A stretch of 64,000 bases of DNA from NCBI GenBank assembly GCA_019454185.1, contig CP075368.1, forward strand, positions 2,335,649-2,399,648, written 5' to 3'. The DNA comes from Phycisphaeraceae bacterium. Lineage in GTDB: Bacteria; Planctomycetota; Phycisphaerae; Phycisphaerales; UBA1924. The translations under genes were made by a program, and so were the position numbers. A model generated the notes under the pieces. It searched no databases. It was given only the letters and a program-made list of their open reading frames with translations, and was not told the origin of the DNA. Shown here piece by piece: positions 9,090 to 17,600 of the stretch (the first letter of the stretch is position 1; each line of letters begins with the position of its first letter).

Positions 9090-9235
9090 GTGTCCGGCTC
9101 CATGCGCGGGTCCTGAACCGAGAGGCGGTTCGGGACTGGTGAACAATCGGACGTTCTGTGAATCGTAGCGAGAGCGGGGTTGGATTCTCGTCAGACAGCA
9201 TGGGGTCCGGTCACGCCGGAAACCTGCTCGAATCG

Positions 9236-9742
9236 TCACATCATGGATGGATTTTGCGGGATCCCACCCGGGCCTGCGACGCTCACGCCGCCTTGGCCGC
9301 TCCCGGGGCGGATCTTCCCTTCTTTGATCAGCCGAGCGATCTCGCGGCTGACCTCTACGTACTGCATGCGCAACTCGTACAGGTATGACGTGAGTGTCTT
9401 TGATTCGTGTTCGCTCAGGTTCCCCTTGGTCTTGGCTTCGAGTTCGCCCAGCATGTCGATGTGCAGTTTCGCCATTTCAGGGGAGAGCACGGCCTGGCCG
9501 GTCGAAGGGTCAGGAAAGGCCCCCATATAGAGCAGGGCCTGTGTCGCGAGCATGCGGAGAAGCTCCTCGAAGAGCGTGGGCTCGGCCTCTTCGGCGGCGG
9601 CCGGTGGTGAGCCGGGGGAGCCACCCGGAGAGGCGGCAGCGGGCTTCGCCGCGGCCTCTTTGGCGGCGAGTCGCTCCTTCTCGGCCTGGGCTTGCGCCTT
9701 CCAGTCACTATCCACGATAATCTTGGGCTGCTCGTCCGCCAT
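9236..9742 (-). CDS. DUF1844 domain protein
   Basis: The 168-residue cytoplasmic protein has a charged N-terminus (ADEQPKIIVDSDWKAQAQAEKERL), an Ala/Pro/Gly linker, and then the DUF1844 helical core. Recognisable core pieces are LFEELLRMLATQALLYMG and LHIDMLGELEAKTKGNLSEHE. The function of DUF1844 is unknown; the family is common in planctomycetes and related bacteria. The start has a good ribosome site (AGGAGAA, 6 bases upstream), and TAGACT further upstream could be the -10 box. It points toward the sdh genes, but a 146-base gap separates them. Confidence 0.85.
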   Translation of the reverse strand: MADEQPKIIVDSDWKAQAQAEKERLAAKEAAAKPAAASPGGSPGSPPAAAEEAEPTLFEELLRMLATQALLYMGAFPDPSTGQAVLSPEMAKLHIDMLGELEAKTKGNLSEHESKTLTSYLYELRMQYVEVSREIARLIKEGKIRPGSGQGGVSVAGPGGIPQNPSMM

Positions 9743-9818
9743 GTGGTTCTCCTGTCGTTCGGTGTAGTCTAGGTCTGTGGCGGATGGGTTCGGGTCTCCA
9801 GCACGCGAGGTTCAACTG

Positions 9819-11093
9819 ATGAACAAGGTCCTGACGAGTGCGGCGGTCTTGGCATCTTGCGGCCTGCTTCTCTCCACGCAGAGCGGGTGCAAGAGCCAGA
9901 CCAGAGACGCCAGCGTCTCCGCACGGAAGACCATTGAGCCCGAGGACTTTGCGCGGCCCGGCGTGCCCTTGCCCACGGCCTCGGCAAGGCCCGATCCGCT
10001 GCTCTCTCGAGCCACGGTGACGGGGCCGGTCTCCGCGATGCAGGGCTTTGACATTGTGACATCACCGGATGAACCGGTGCTCGCCCCATCGGCACAGCCC
10101 GTCTCGGCACCGGCGTTCATCGATGCCAAAATCGGCGACGTGAACGGCAGGCCGGTATTCGCTTCGGCGTTCTTCGATCGCGGCACACCGACATCTCCGC
10201 CGCTTGGCCCTCGCCTCTCGGCGGAGGCGAGGTCGCTCGGGCGCGCGGAGTGGCTCGCGTTCGCGCGGGGCCAGATCTCTCAGGCGTTGCAGGGCTTTGT
10301 CGTGGACGAGCTTCTGGAGGCCGAGGCGAGGTCGAAGCTGACCGAGGAGCAGCGTCAAGGTCTGCGATTCTTTGTGGACTCGTTGCAGCGCGATCTGATC
10401 AGCGCGAATCGCGGCAGCCGCTCGCTGGCCGAAGAAACCCTCGGCGGCAGGAGCGTGTCCGACTACAAGCGCGAGCAGGAGCAGACGCTCTTGATCCGGC
10501 GAGAGCTGGCGAGCATCGAGAACCGGGTTGTGATCAGCCCCCGCGATATCGAGCTGGAGTTCGAGCGCCGACCCGATCTCTACGACCCTCCATCCCGGGC
10601 CGTCTTTCAACTGATCAGCGTGAGCGCCAGAGACGAGCAAGCCGCCGAGAAGATCCGGACACTGCTGGCATCGGGCACTCCATTCGCCGAGGTCGCGGCC
10701 GATCCCGCGAATGACCTCACCGTCCTCCCCGAGGGGGGGCGTGAGCGTCGCGACTTCCGCGGCGCGTTCTCCGATGCGAGGTTTTTCGATCTTGACCCGC
10801 TGAACGATGCGGCCCACACGCTGCGCCCGGGGTCATGGACCGGACCGATCCGCATCGAGGGCGCCTCGGCATCCAGTCTCTACTGGGTCGGCCTGGAATC
10901 GCTCGTCATCGAGCAGCGCACACTGGCAGACAACCAGCTCGTGATCTACAACGCGCTGCAGCAGCAGAGGTCGCGGCGCGAGCGAGAGCGCTACATCAAC
11001 CGACTGGCCGAACGAGCGAGCTTTACCAGCGTGGAAGACATGACAAATCGGCTGCTGGTCATTGCTGCCCAGCGCTATCTCCCTGAGCGTTGA
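9819..11093 (+). CDS. Secreted PpiC/SurA-like peptidyl-prolyl isomerase family lipoprotein
   Basis: The protein probably acts outside the inner membrane as a folding factor. The first 30 residues are a signal peptide (MNKVLTSAAVLASCGLLLS) with a possible but poor lipobox ending SGC. A long linker is followed by a SurA-N-like helical region (about 130-240), then a parvulin-like domain containing SRAVFQLISVSA, AEKIRTLLASGTPFAEVA and RPGSWTGPI. The catalytic residues of parvulins are not clearly conserved, so it may be a chaperone only. I chose the ATG at 9819 because GAGG lies 8 bases upstream and it begins the signal peptide. yraN starts right after its stop (TGAATG). Confidence 0.72.
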   Translation: MNKVLTSAAVLASCGLLLSTQSGCKSQTRDASVSARKTIEPEDFARPGVPLPTASARPDPLLSRATVTGPVSAMQGFDIVTSPDEPVLAPSAQPVSAPAFIDAKIGDVNGRPVFASAFFDRGTPTSPPLGPRLSAEARSLGRAEWLAFARGQISQALQGFVVDELLEAEARSKLTEEQRQGLRFFVDSLQRDLISANRGSRSLAEETLGGRSVSDYKREQEQTLLIRRELASIENRVVISPRDIELEFERRPDLYDPPSRAVFQLISVSARDEQAAEKIRTLLASGTPFAEVAADPANDLTVLPEGGRERRDFRGAFSDARFFDLDPLNDAAHTLRPGSWTGPIRIEGASASSLYWVGLESLVIEQRTLADNQLVIYNALQQQRSRRERERYINRLAERASFTSVEDMTNRLLVIAAQRYLPER

Positions 11094-11573
11094 ATGCCGG
11101 GTGCGTGGATCAACTCGCTGCTGGAACGTCTCGGGCTGAAACGGACGAACCTCGGTGGTCCTTCGCGTCGCGCGGGGCATGCCGCGAACATCGGTGCCTG
11201 GGGCGAGCGCGAGGCAGAGAAGATGCTGCGCCAGAAGGGGTACGCGATCATCGGGCGGAACGTGGTCACGCCACACGGCGAGGCGGATCTGGTCTGCCGC
11301 GATCCCGATGGTCGCACGATGGTGATCGTCGAGGTCAAGTCGCGGGTTGTGCGCGGCGAGGGAATCCACCATCGCCCCGAGCGATCGGTGGATCGCTCAA
11401 AGTCGGCGCGTCTGCGTCGGATCGCCCGAGGCCTGCGCGGCTCGAACGGGTGGTGGGACCGCCAGGTGCGTGTCGACGTGGTCGCTGTCGAACGCGTCGG
11501 CGACGAGATGAATGCTCAGGTCCAGACCCGACACCATGAGGGCTTGGTGCGCCTCTCCGCTCGGCGCACGTGA
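11094..11573 (+). CDS. yraN: YraN/UPF0102 family nuclease-fold protein
   Basis: YraN proteins have a PD-(D/E)XK nuclease-like fold of poorly known function. The family core is present: GAWGEREAEKMLRQKGY, then GEADLVC (acidic residue) and IVEVKSR (E-x-K) at about residues 60-85. The N-terminus has about 25 extra basic residues. The ATG directly follows the stop of the PPIase-like gene, so the pair forms an operon. It converges with the histidine kinase gene, with only four bases between the stop codons. Confidence 0.88.
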   Translation: MPGAWINSLLERLGLKRTNLGGPSRRAGHAANIGAWGEREAEKMLRQKGYAIIGRNVVTPHGEADLVCRDPDGRTMVIVEVKSRVVRGEGIHHRPERSVDRSKSARLRRIARGLRGSNGWWDRQVRVDVVAVERVGDEMNAQVQTRHHEGLVRLSARRT

Positions 11574-11577
11574 CTGT

Positions 11578-13206
11578 TCAGGACCACTCGCGACGCCCGG
11601 CGAGTGTGCCGCGGAGAGCGGCCTCGAGCTTCTGCTCTGCGGCGTGGGACTGGTCGATCGCGAGCGGGAGGATGATGCTGAACATCGACCCGCGTCCGAC
11701 CTCGCTGTCAACGTGGACCTCGCCCTGGAGCAGGTCGGCGAGTTCCTTGCAGATCGCCAGCCCGAGCCCGGTGCCGGTGTGTCCCCGCGTGTGGCTGCCG
11801 TCGAGCTGGACGAACTTGTCGAAGATGCGTTCCTGATCCTCGCGAGGGATGCCGGGTCCGTTGTCGATCACGCTGATCCGGACACGGTCTTGCGCGCGGG
11901 AATCGGAGTGAGAATCGGTCGCGGGGAGTCGCTCAACGCGGAGCACGATCAGTCCGGGTCTGCCGGTTCGTGATTCCGGCTCGATGAACTTCACGGCATT
12001 CGAGAGGAAGTTGAAGATGATCTGGTGAAGCTTCTTGCCGTCGGTCTCGATCGCCGGGACATCCGCCCCGAGATCGAGTCTGAGCGTGATGCCCTTCTTG
12101 TCCGCCAATGGAGAGACCAGCCCGAGCAGCGCATCGCAGGTCGGCCCGAGCAGCAACGGCTCGACCCGCAGATCCGTCTTCCCCGCCTCGATCTTGGCCA
12201 TCTCGAGCAGGGTGTTGATCATCTCCAGCAGGTTCCGACCGCTGGAATGGATGTTCTCCAGGTAGCGAAGCCGCTTCGAGACGCTCGGATCGCTGCGCCC
12301 ATCGCGTGAAGCAGTCTCGGACTCTGATCGCGCGATGTCGAGCAACAGCTCGGTGAACCCGATGATGGAGTTGAGCGGCGTGCGGAGCTCATGGCTCACG
12401 CTTGCGAGGAACTCGCCCTTCACGCGCGCGGCCTCAAAGAGCGCGGAGTTGCTCGCGGCCAGTTCGTTGAGCTTGAGATCGAGCGCGGCGTTGATCGAGC
12501 GGAGCTGCTCCTGCGATCGCTGGACCTCTCCGACCATCAGGTTGAACGTCTCGGCCAGATCCTCGAACTCGTCGCCGGTCGAGATATCCGATCGCACTGA
12601 GAGATCCCCGTCTCGGACGTGCTCGGCGGTCTCCTTCAACGCACGCACCGGCCCGAGGATGATCTTGTGCGTGATCAGATAGAAGACGAGCACCGCGAGC
12701 CCGAGAACGAGAAAGCCGGCGGAAAGAAGGTACACGCTGTTGATGATGATGAGCCACGCCGCTCCATCGGAGCGCCTCTGAAGCGTGTAGAGTGCGGCAA
12801 GGGTCTCGGGTGGGTCATTCGGTTCCGGCGTCCGCTCGGCGCGGGCGAAGCGGAGCACACGTGTGCCGCCGTCCCACGCAGATGTCCAGTGCTCCTGCTC
12901 GTCGGCATCTACCGAGAGGCGCCGGATCGCTTCGGCGATGAACGGGTCCGTCAAGGCCAGACGCGAGGCATCCTCAGGAGCAATCCGTCTCACGCCCAGG
13001 CGCGCAACGTCCGCGGCACCGCTCCGCCCCGCGGCGTGCAGCCGCTCGTAGGCATCGACGGTGAGGCGGGCGATCTCGATCTCACCCTGCCGGACCAGCG
13101 CGTGCATACGAAGAAACGGCACTGCGAGCGCCATCACGACGATGAGAACGATCGCTCCGCCGAACATGAGAAGGCACTTGTTGGCTAGAGAGATGCCTCG
13201 CCACAT
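11578..13206 (-). CDS. Membrane-bound sensor histidine kinase (HAMP, HisKA, HATPase)
   Basis: The order is: helix 1 (about 12-32), a periplasmic sensor of roughly 120 residues without a recognised domain, helix 2 (152-178), and HAMP (about 180-232). A short coiled coil then leads to the dimerisation domain with phospho-acceptor His272 in SHELRTPLN. The ATPase N box (FNFLSNAVKF) and G boxes (DNGPGI, GTGLGLA) are complete. No response regulator is adjacent, so it is an orphan kinase here. The start codon has a TAGACT hexamer exactly six bases upstream and no Shine-Dalgarno sequence, so the transcript is probably leaderless. The signal it senses is unknown. Confidence 0.92.
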   Translation of the reverse strand: MWRGISLANKCLLMFGGAIVLIVVMALAVPFLRMHALVRQGEIEIARLTVDAYERLHAAGRSGAADVARLGVRRIAPEDASRLALTDPFIAEAIRRLSVDADEQEHWTSAWDGGTRVLRFARAERTPEPNDPPETLAALYTLQRRSDGAAWLIIINSVYLLSAGFLVLGLAVLVFYLITHKIILGPVRALKETAEHVRDGDLSVRSDISTGDEFEDLAETFNLMVGEVQRSQEQLRSINAALDLKLNELAASNSALFEAARVKGEFLASVSHELRTPLNSIIGFTELLLDIARSESETASRDGRSDPSVSKRLRYLENIHSSGRNLLEMINTLLEMAKIEAGKTDLRVEPLLLGPTCDALLGLVSPLADKKGITLRLDLGADVPAIETDGKKLHQIIFNFLSNAVKFIEPESRTGRPGLIVLRVERLPATDSHSDSRAQDRVRISVIDNGPGIPREDQERIFDKFVQLDGSHTRGHTGTGLGLAICKELADLLQGEVHVDSEVGRGSMFSIILPLAIDQSHAAEQKLEAALRGTLAGRREWS

Positions 13207-13212
13207 GGCGGG

Positions 13213-13218
13213 AGTCTA
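13213..13218 (-). promoter_or_regulatory. Candidate -10 element of a leaderless histidine kinase transcript
   Basis: TAGACT on the minus strand is followed by CCCGCC and the ATG at 13206. The six-base spacing puts the expected transcription start at or next to the start codon. The role is inferred. Confidence 0.55.
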
Positions 13219-13278
13219 TGGGGGGCGGACGGAGGCAAACCCGAGGGCCTCCACGGCGTGGAATGACCGAGAATGGCT

Positions 13279-13306
13279 TTGGAACGCGATGCTCAGTCTG
13301 TACACT
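13279..13306 (+). promoter_or_regulatory. Candidate promoter of the S74 tail-fibre-like gene
   Basis: TTGGAA and TACACT are separated by 16 bases, and TG precedes the -10 hexamer directly. The expected start near 13313 leaves a leader of about 34 bases with an AAGGAG ribosome site before the ATG at 13347. This is a prediction from consensus only. Confidence 0.45.
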
Positions 13307-13346
13307 GGGCAGACGGCCGCATTCTGTGGCATGAAGGAGTGTGGGT

Positions 13347-15653
13347 ATGTTTCGGATGTTTTCTGCTTCGAGCCGGTTGTGCATCTTCCGGTCAATGTCG
13401 CTCTCTCGTTGGATTCCCTGCGTTCGATCTCGGGTTGGAGCAGGCCTGATGGCATGCTCGCTGGCATCCGCGCTCATCATCTCCAACGCCGCGGCACAGC
13501 CGGTCGGCAACGGCTTTACCTACCAAGGCGAGCTCCGCAACGCCGGCATCGTCGCCAACGGCACTTACGACCTTCGCTTCCGTCTCTACGACGCGCTCGC
13601 AAGCGGTGCCCAGGTCGGACCCTCGCTCTGCGTCGACAACGTCCCCATCGCCGACGGCAAGTTCACCGTCGAGCTCGACTTCGGCACCGTCTTCGCCGGT
13701 TCCACCCGTTACCTCGAGATCGATGTCAGGCAGGACACCGGCCTCGGTTGTGGAAGCGGCACGGGGTTCGTCACCCTCGCCCCACGCCAGCGGATCGCGA
13801 CGACGCCCTACGCCGCGTACGCGCTGACCGCCGCGAGCGCGACCACCGCCACCAGCGCCGCGAGCGCGACGACGGCGCTGAGCGCGGGCAACTCCACCAA
13901 CCTGAACGGCCAGCCCGCCAGTTTCTACACCAACGCGACCAACCTCACGGCGGGGACGCTCCCCGATACGCGCCTGAGCTCCAACGTGACGACGCTCAGC
14001 GGCACACAGACCTTCAGCGGCGTGAAGACCTTCTCTGCAACACCACTGTTCAACGCGGGTGGAGCACCCTTCGCGGTCTCGTCTTCGGCTCGCGTAGCCA
14101 ATCTCAATGCCGACCTCCTCGACAACCTCGATAGTTCGGCCTTTTCAATGGTCGGACATCTGCATGATGCCTCCGCGATCGCGAGCGGCACGCTCTCGGA
14201 CGCGAGAATCAGCGCGAACATCGCACGGAGGAACGAGAGCAACACATTCAGCGGAGCACAGGTCTTTCAGGGGGTCGTGGGTGTTGCCGCGGCCTCACCG
14301 CTGGCAGACCTTCATGTCGCGAACGTCTCTGGGAACGCCGACTTGCTGATCAAGCGGAATGACGCGGCACAGGGGTTCAACCTCGGGGTGAACACGGCCC
14401 CGATTCTCTTTATCTCAAGAAGCGACGGATCGAGTTTCACCGACATTCTGGCGATCAACGGAACAACCGATCGCGTGGGGATCGGAACGAGTGCGCCGGA
14501 TGCTCGCCTCGATGTGCGTGGTCCGGCGGGCGATGATCCTCTGCGGGTGCGCGTGGACGGATCAACCAAGTTCCGTCTCTATGCCAACGGCGGTGCCTCG
14601 ATCGGCTCAAACCCGGCTTCGGTCCCTGCGGATGGGTTGTACGTGCATGGGAGCGTCGGCATCGGGACGACCTCGCCTTCTGCGTTGGTCCATGCTGTCA
14701 GCGACCAGAGCGGGCCGGTGATGTTTGCTGATTCGTCAGCTCTCACCGGAACATCAGCCGCTGGCGTGCTCGGGCGGAGCGCCAGCACGTCAGGAACCGG
14801 CATCCGGGGCGAGGCCACAGCTACCTCGGGAGTGACCTACGGCGTGTACGGGCAAACCTCGAGCTTTCAGGGCCGCGCGGTCTACGGGCGGGCCACTTCG
14901 TCGAGCGGTGGCACAACAGGTATCTATGGAGTCAGCGACAGCGTGTCTGGTAAAGGCGTGGCCGGCTACGCCAACTCGACAAGCGGCGCGACCACAGGGA
15001 CCTGGGGTGAATCAGCAAGCACTGGCGGAACTGGAGTTTTTGGCTACGCGAGCGCGACCAGCGGTACAACGTATGGGGTTCGAGGTCAATCGACCAGTCC
15101 GGAAGGACGAGGCGTTGAAGGGGTGAACACCTCCGAGACCGGCGACGCGATCGGAGTGCGCGGCTACACCGACGGCGCTACAGGACGAGGGGTTTACGGC
15201 ATCGCGTTCCGCTCCACTGGTACCAACTTCGGCGTGTACGGCGCGAGCAACAGCGCCGCAGGTTTCGACTTCTACGCCGCGGGCGCAGGGCTGAACTACG
15301 GCTCGGCATCATCCCGCAGGTGGAAGTCCGATATCACACCGATCGGCGATCCCCTTGAGAAGATCTCCCGCTTGCGGGGCGTGTACTACACGTGGGACGA
15401 GGCGCACGGCGGCAAGCGTGACGTCGGCTTCATCGCGGAGGAGATGGGCGAGGTGCTCCCCGAGATCGTTCAGTATGAACAGAATGGCGTAGACGCGATC
15501 GGCATGGACTACTCGATGGTCTCGCCCCTCCTGGTTGAGGCCATCAAGGCGCTACAGGCCGAGAACCAGCGGCTCCGCGAGGACCACGCATCACTTGAGG
15601 CCCGGCTGGAGGCGATCGAGGGTCTGCTTCGAGATCTGGGGCTGCCGGAGTAA
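13347..15653 (+). CDS. Secreted tail-fibre-like protein with C-terminal S74 chaperone domain
   Basis: The 768-residue protein begins with a long basic leader and a hydrophobic stretch ending ASALIISNAAAQ, a likely signal peptide. Next comes a module (about 40-220) shared almost identically with the following gene. Repeats of the type VGIGT(T)SP follow, then glycine-rich GVYG/GVRG repeats (about 470-640). The C-terminus matches the intramolecular chaperone of endosialidase (S74): SSRRWKSDITPI holds the Ser/Lys pair used for self-cleavage, followed by GVYYTWDE, VGFIAEEMGEV and a terminal coiled coil. Such domains trimerise beta-helical fibres and are then cleaved off. I chose the ATG at 13347 (AAGGAG 7 bases upstream). 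A surface fibre or adhesin is inferred. Confidence 0.8.
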   Translation: MFRMFSASSRLCIFRSMSLSRWIPCVRSRVGAGLMACSLASALIISNAAAQPVGNGFTYQGELRNAGIVANGTYDLRFRLYDALASGAQVGPSLCVDNVPIADGKFTVELDFGTVFAGSTRYLEIDVRQDTGLGCGSGTGFVTLAPRQRIATTPYAAYALTAASATTATSAASATTALSAGNSTNLNGQPASFYTNATNLTAGTLPDTRLSSNVTTLSGTQTFSGVKTFSATPLFNAGGAPFAVSSSARVANLNADLLDNLDSSAFSMVGHLHDASAIASGTLSDARISANIARRNESNTFSGAQVFQGVVGVAAASPLADLHVANVSGNADLLIKRNDAAQGFNLGVNTAPILFISRSDGSSFTDILAINGTTDRVGIGTSAPDARLDVRGPAGDDPLRVRVDGSTKFRLYANGGASIGSNPASVPADGLYVHGSVGIGTTSPSALVHAVSDQSGPVMFADSSALTGTSAAGVLGRSASTSGTGIRGEATATSGVTYGVYGQTSSFQGRAVYGRATSSSGGTTGIYGVSDSVSGKGVAGYANSTSGATTGTWGESASTGGTGVFGYASATSGTTYGVRGQSTSPEGRGVEGVNTSETGDAIGVRGYTDGATGRGVYGIAFRSTGTNFGVYGASNSAAGFDFYAAGAGLNYGSASSRRWKSDITPIGDPLEKISRLRGVYYTWDEAHGGKRDVGFIAEEMGEVLPEIVQYEQNGVDAIGMDYSMVSPLLVEAIKALQAENQRLREDHASLEARLEAIEGLLRDLGLPE
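13461..14022 (+). repeat. 562-bp direct repeat, copy 1
   Basis: This segment matches 15819-16380 without gaps and with about eight mismatches counted by eye, roughly 98.5% identity. Offset between copies is 2358 bp. It codes for the signal-peptide end and the shared N-terminal module of two neighbouring fibre-like proteins. Confidence 0.93.
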
Positions 15654-15782
15654 GAAAGGCCTCTTCCATGCCAATGATCCTTGACAGCGTCCAATATACT
15701 TAACCACCCCCTCATTTCGCTTTGACGGCCGCCCATCTTGCATTACAGTGCTGGCCAGACCCACCACGTGCGGGAGACATCC

Positions 15783-17564
15783 ATGCTTCGTCGATTCCGT
15801 TCACTCTGCCTGTTCTCACTGGCATCCGCGCTCATCATCTCCAACGCCGCGGCACAGCCGGTCGGCAACGGCTTTACCTACCAAGGCGAGCTCCGCAACG
15901 CCGGCATCGTCGCCAACGGCACTTACGACCTTCGCTTCCGTCTCTACGACGCGCTCGCAAGCGGCGCCCAGGTCGGACCCTCGCTCTGCGTCGACAACGT
16001 CCCCATCGCCGACGGCAAGTTCACCGTCGAGCTCGACTTCGGCACCGTCTTCGCCGGATCCACACGCTACCTCGAGATCGATGTCAGGCAGGACACCGGC
16101 CTCGGTTGTGGAAGCGGCACGGGGTTCGTCACCCTCGCCCCACGCCAGCGGATCGCGACGACGCCCTACGCCGCGTACGCGCTGACCGCCGCGAGCGCGA
16201 CCACCGCCACCAGCGCCGCGAGCGCGACGACGGCGCTGAGCGCGGGCAACTCCACCAACCTGAACGGCCAGCCCGCCAGTTTCTACACCAACGCCACCAA
16301 CCTCACGGCGGGGACGCTCCCCGATGCGCGGCTGAGCTCCAACGTGACGACGCTCAGCGGCACGCAGACCTTCAGCGGCGCGAAGTCGTTCTCCACCTCT
16401 CCATCCTTCACGGCGGCGGGCTCGCCCTTCAGCGTGACCAGCAGCACCAAGGTCACGAACCTGAATGCCGACCTGCTGGACGGGCTGGACAGCGGCGCGT
16501 TCGCCGCGGCATCGCACGCCCACGACGCCGGCGCCATCGTCAGCGGCACCCTTGCAGACGCCCGGATCCCATCCTCGATCCCGCGGGTCGGTATCACCAA
16601 TGTCTTCTCTGACACCCAGGTTGTCAGTGTGTCAGCCCAGACGCCCCTCACACTGGTCGGATCGAACACGGGGGGGACGTGGGTCAACCTCCAGAACACG
16701 GGCGGCGGGCGGACGTGGAACATGATCGCCACGGGCACCACCAACGGCGAGGGGCCCGGCAGACTCATGATCCGCGATCAGTCCAGCAACGCGGTACGCA
16801 TGGCCATCGATTCAACGGGCCGCGTCGGCATCGGCACGACCTCCCCCTCATCGCTCTTCGAGATCGCGCAGGCGGACGTCACGATGCGAGTCCGCAACAC
16901 GAACGATGTCGGCGGCGGTTTCGTGCTGAACACCTTCAGCACGCTCCAGCTCGGCCTCTACAACCCGACCGCGAGCACGTGGGGCGTCATCCCTGCGGGC
17001 GTGCAGCGGTCGATGTTCGGCATGCAGAACACCGGACGCGTCGGCACACTCACCAACACCTCCGGCTCGCCCACGTGGCGCAACACCATCGACGATGGGA
17101 GCGGCAACGCGAGCTTCGCGGGGAATATCGCCGCGAACAACACGCCCCGCATCAAGCACTTCTCGGGCTCGGAGTTCCTGGGCGTCATCACCAACGACTC
17201 GCGAACGCTGATCGAGAACATCACCGTGACGATCCCCGCCTCCGGCTTCCTGCACATCCACTGCCATTCGGTCCTCAACGTCTACACCACGACGCCCACG
17301 GCTTCCACGGTCTTCCTTGAGCTCAAAGAGACCACCGGCGGCACGGAGGTCTTGCTGCGGGAGTCGCCGCTCCGCCTGAGCCCGCCGCTGTCCGGACCCG
17401 ACGCGGCCATCGAATCGTCGCAGGTGATCAACCACGTCATCCCCGTCAACGCGGGCACCCGCTCATTCAAGGTCCGCGTCAGGCACAGCGGCGGCGGCGG
17501 CAGCGGCGGCGGCACGCTCCGCGGCGCCGACATCACCATCACGTACTACCCCAGCGGACTCTGA
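15783..17564 (+). CDS. Secreted fibre-like protein sharing its N-module with the upstream gene
   Basis: This 593-residue paralogue starts MLRRFRSLCLFSLASALIIS, a compact signal peptide ending near NAAAQ. Residues 20-200 are almost identical to the upstream protein, down to the DNA level. The remainder differs: one GRVGIGTTSPSSLFEI unit, a beta-rich middle, and a C-terminus ending GGGGSGGGTLRGADITITYYPSGL with no S74 chaperone. The two genes therefore look like one shared head joined to different tails. I chose the ATG at 15783, since GGAG lies just upstream and the ORF before it is not protein-like. The function is unknown; a surface or spore-coat-like fibre is possible. Confidence 0.78.
   Translation: MLRRFRSLCLFSLASALIISNAAAQPVGNGFTYQGELRNAGIVANGTYDLRFRLYDALASGAQVGPSLCVDNVPIADGKFTVELDFGTVFAGSTRYLEIDVRQDTGLGCGSGTGFVTLAPRQRIATTPYAAYALTAASATTATSAASATTALSAGNSTNLNGQPASFYTNATNLTAGTLPDARLSSNVTTLSGTQTFSGAKSFSTSPSFTAAGSPFSVTSSTKVTNLNADLLDGLDSGAFAAASHAHDAGAIVSGTLADARIPSSIPRVGITNVFSDTQVVSVSAQTPLTLVGSNTGGTWVNLQNTGGGRTWNMIATGTTNGEGPGRLMIRDQSSNAVRMAIDSTGRVGIGTTSPSSLFEIAQADVTMRVRNTNDVGGGFVLNTFSTLQLGLYNPTASTWGVIPAGVQRSMFGMQNTGRVGTLTNTSGSPTWRNTIDDGSGNASFAGNIAANNTPRIKHFSGSEFLGVITNDSRTLIENITVTIPASGFLHIHCHSVLNVYTTTPTASTVFLELKETTGGTEVLLRESPLRLSPPLSGPDAAIESSQVINHVIPVNAGTRSFKVRVRHSGGGGSGGGTLRGADITITYYPSGL
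15819..16380 (+). repeat. 562-bp direct repeat, copy 2
   Basis: This is the second copy of the repeat at 13461-14022. Identity stops sharply at both ends inside coding sequence, which fits recent duplication or gene conversion of a domain-sized block. Confidence 0.93.
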
Positions 17565-17588
17565 GTCGGGAAAGGGAACGCCGCGGCA

Positions 17589-17594
17589 TAGACT
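17589..17594 (+). promoter_or_regulatory. Candidate -10 element of a leaderless miaB transcript
   Basis: TAGACT is followed by TGCTCC and the GTG start at 17601. There is no room for a ribosome site. The hexamer is the same as that before the histidine kinase gene. The role is inferred. Confidence 0.55.
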
Positions 17595-17600
17595 TGCTCC

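Noticed and set aside
13341..15653. S74-containing gene as part of a prophage
   Set aside because: The protein has a signal peptide, and no capsid, terminase, integrase or lysis genes surround it. S74 domains also occur in bacterial surface proteins.
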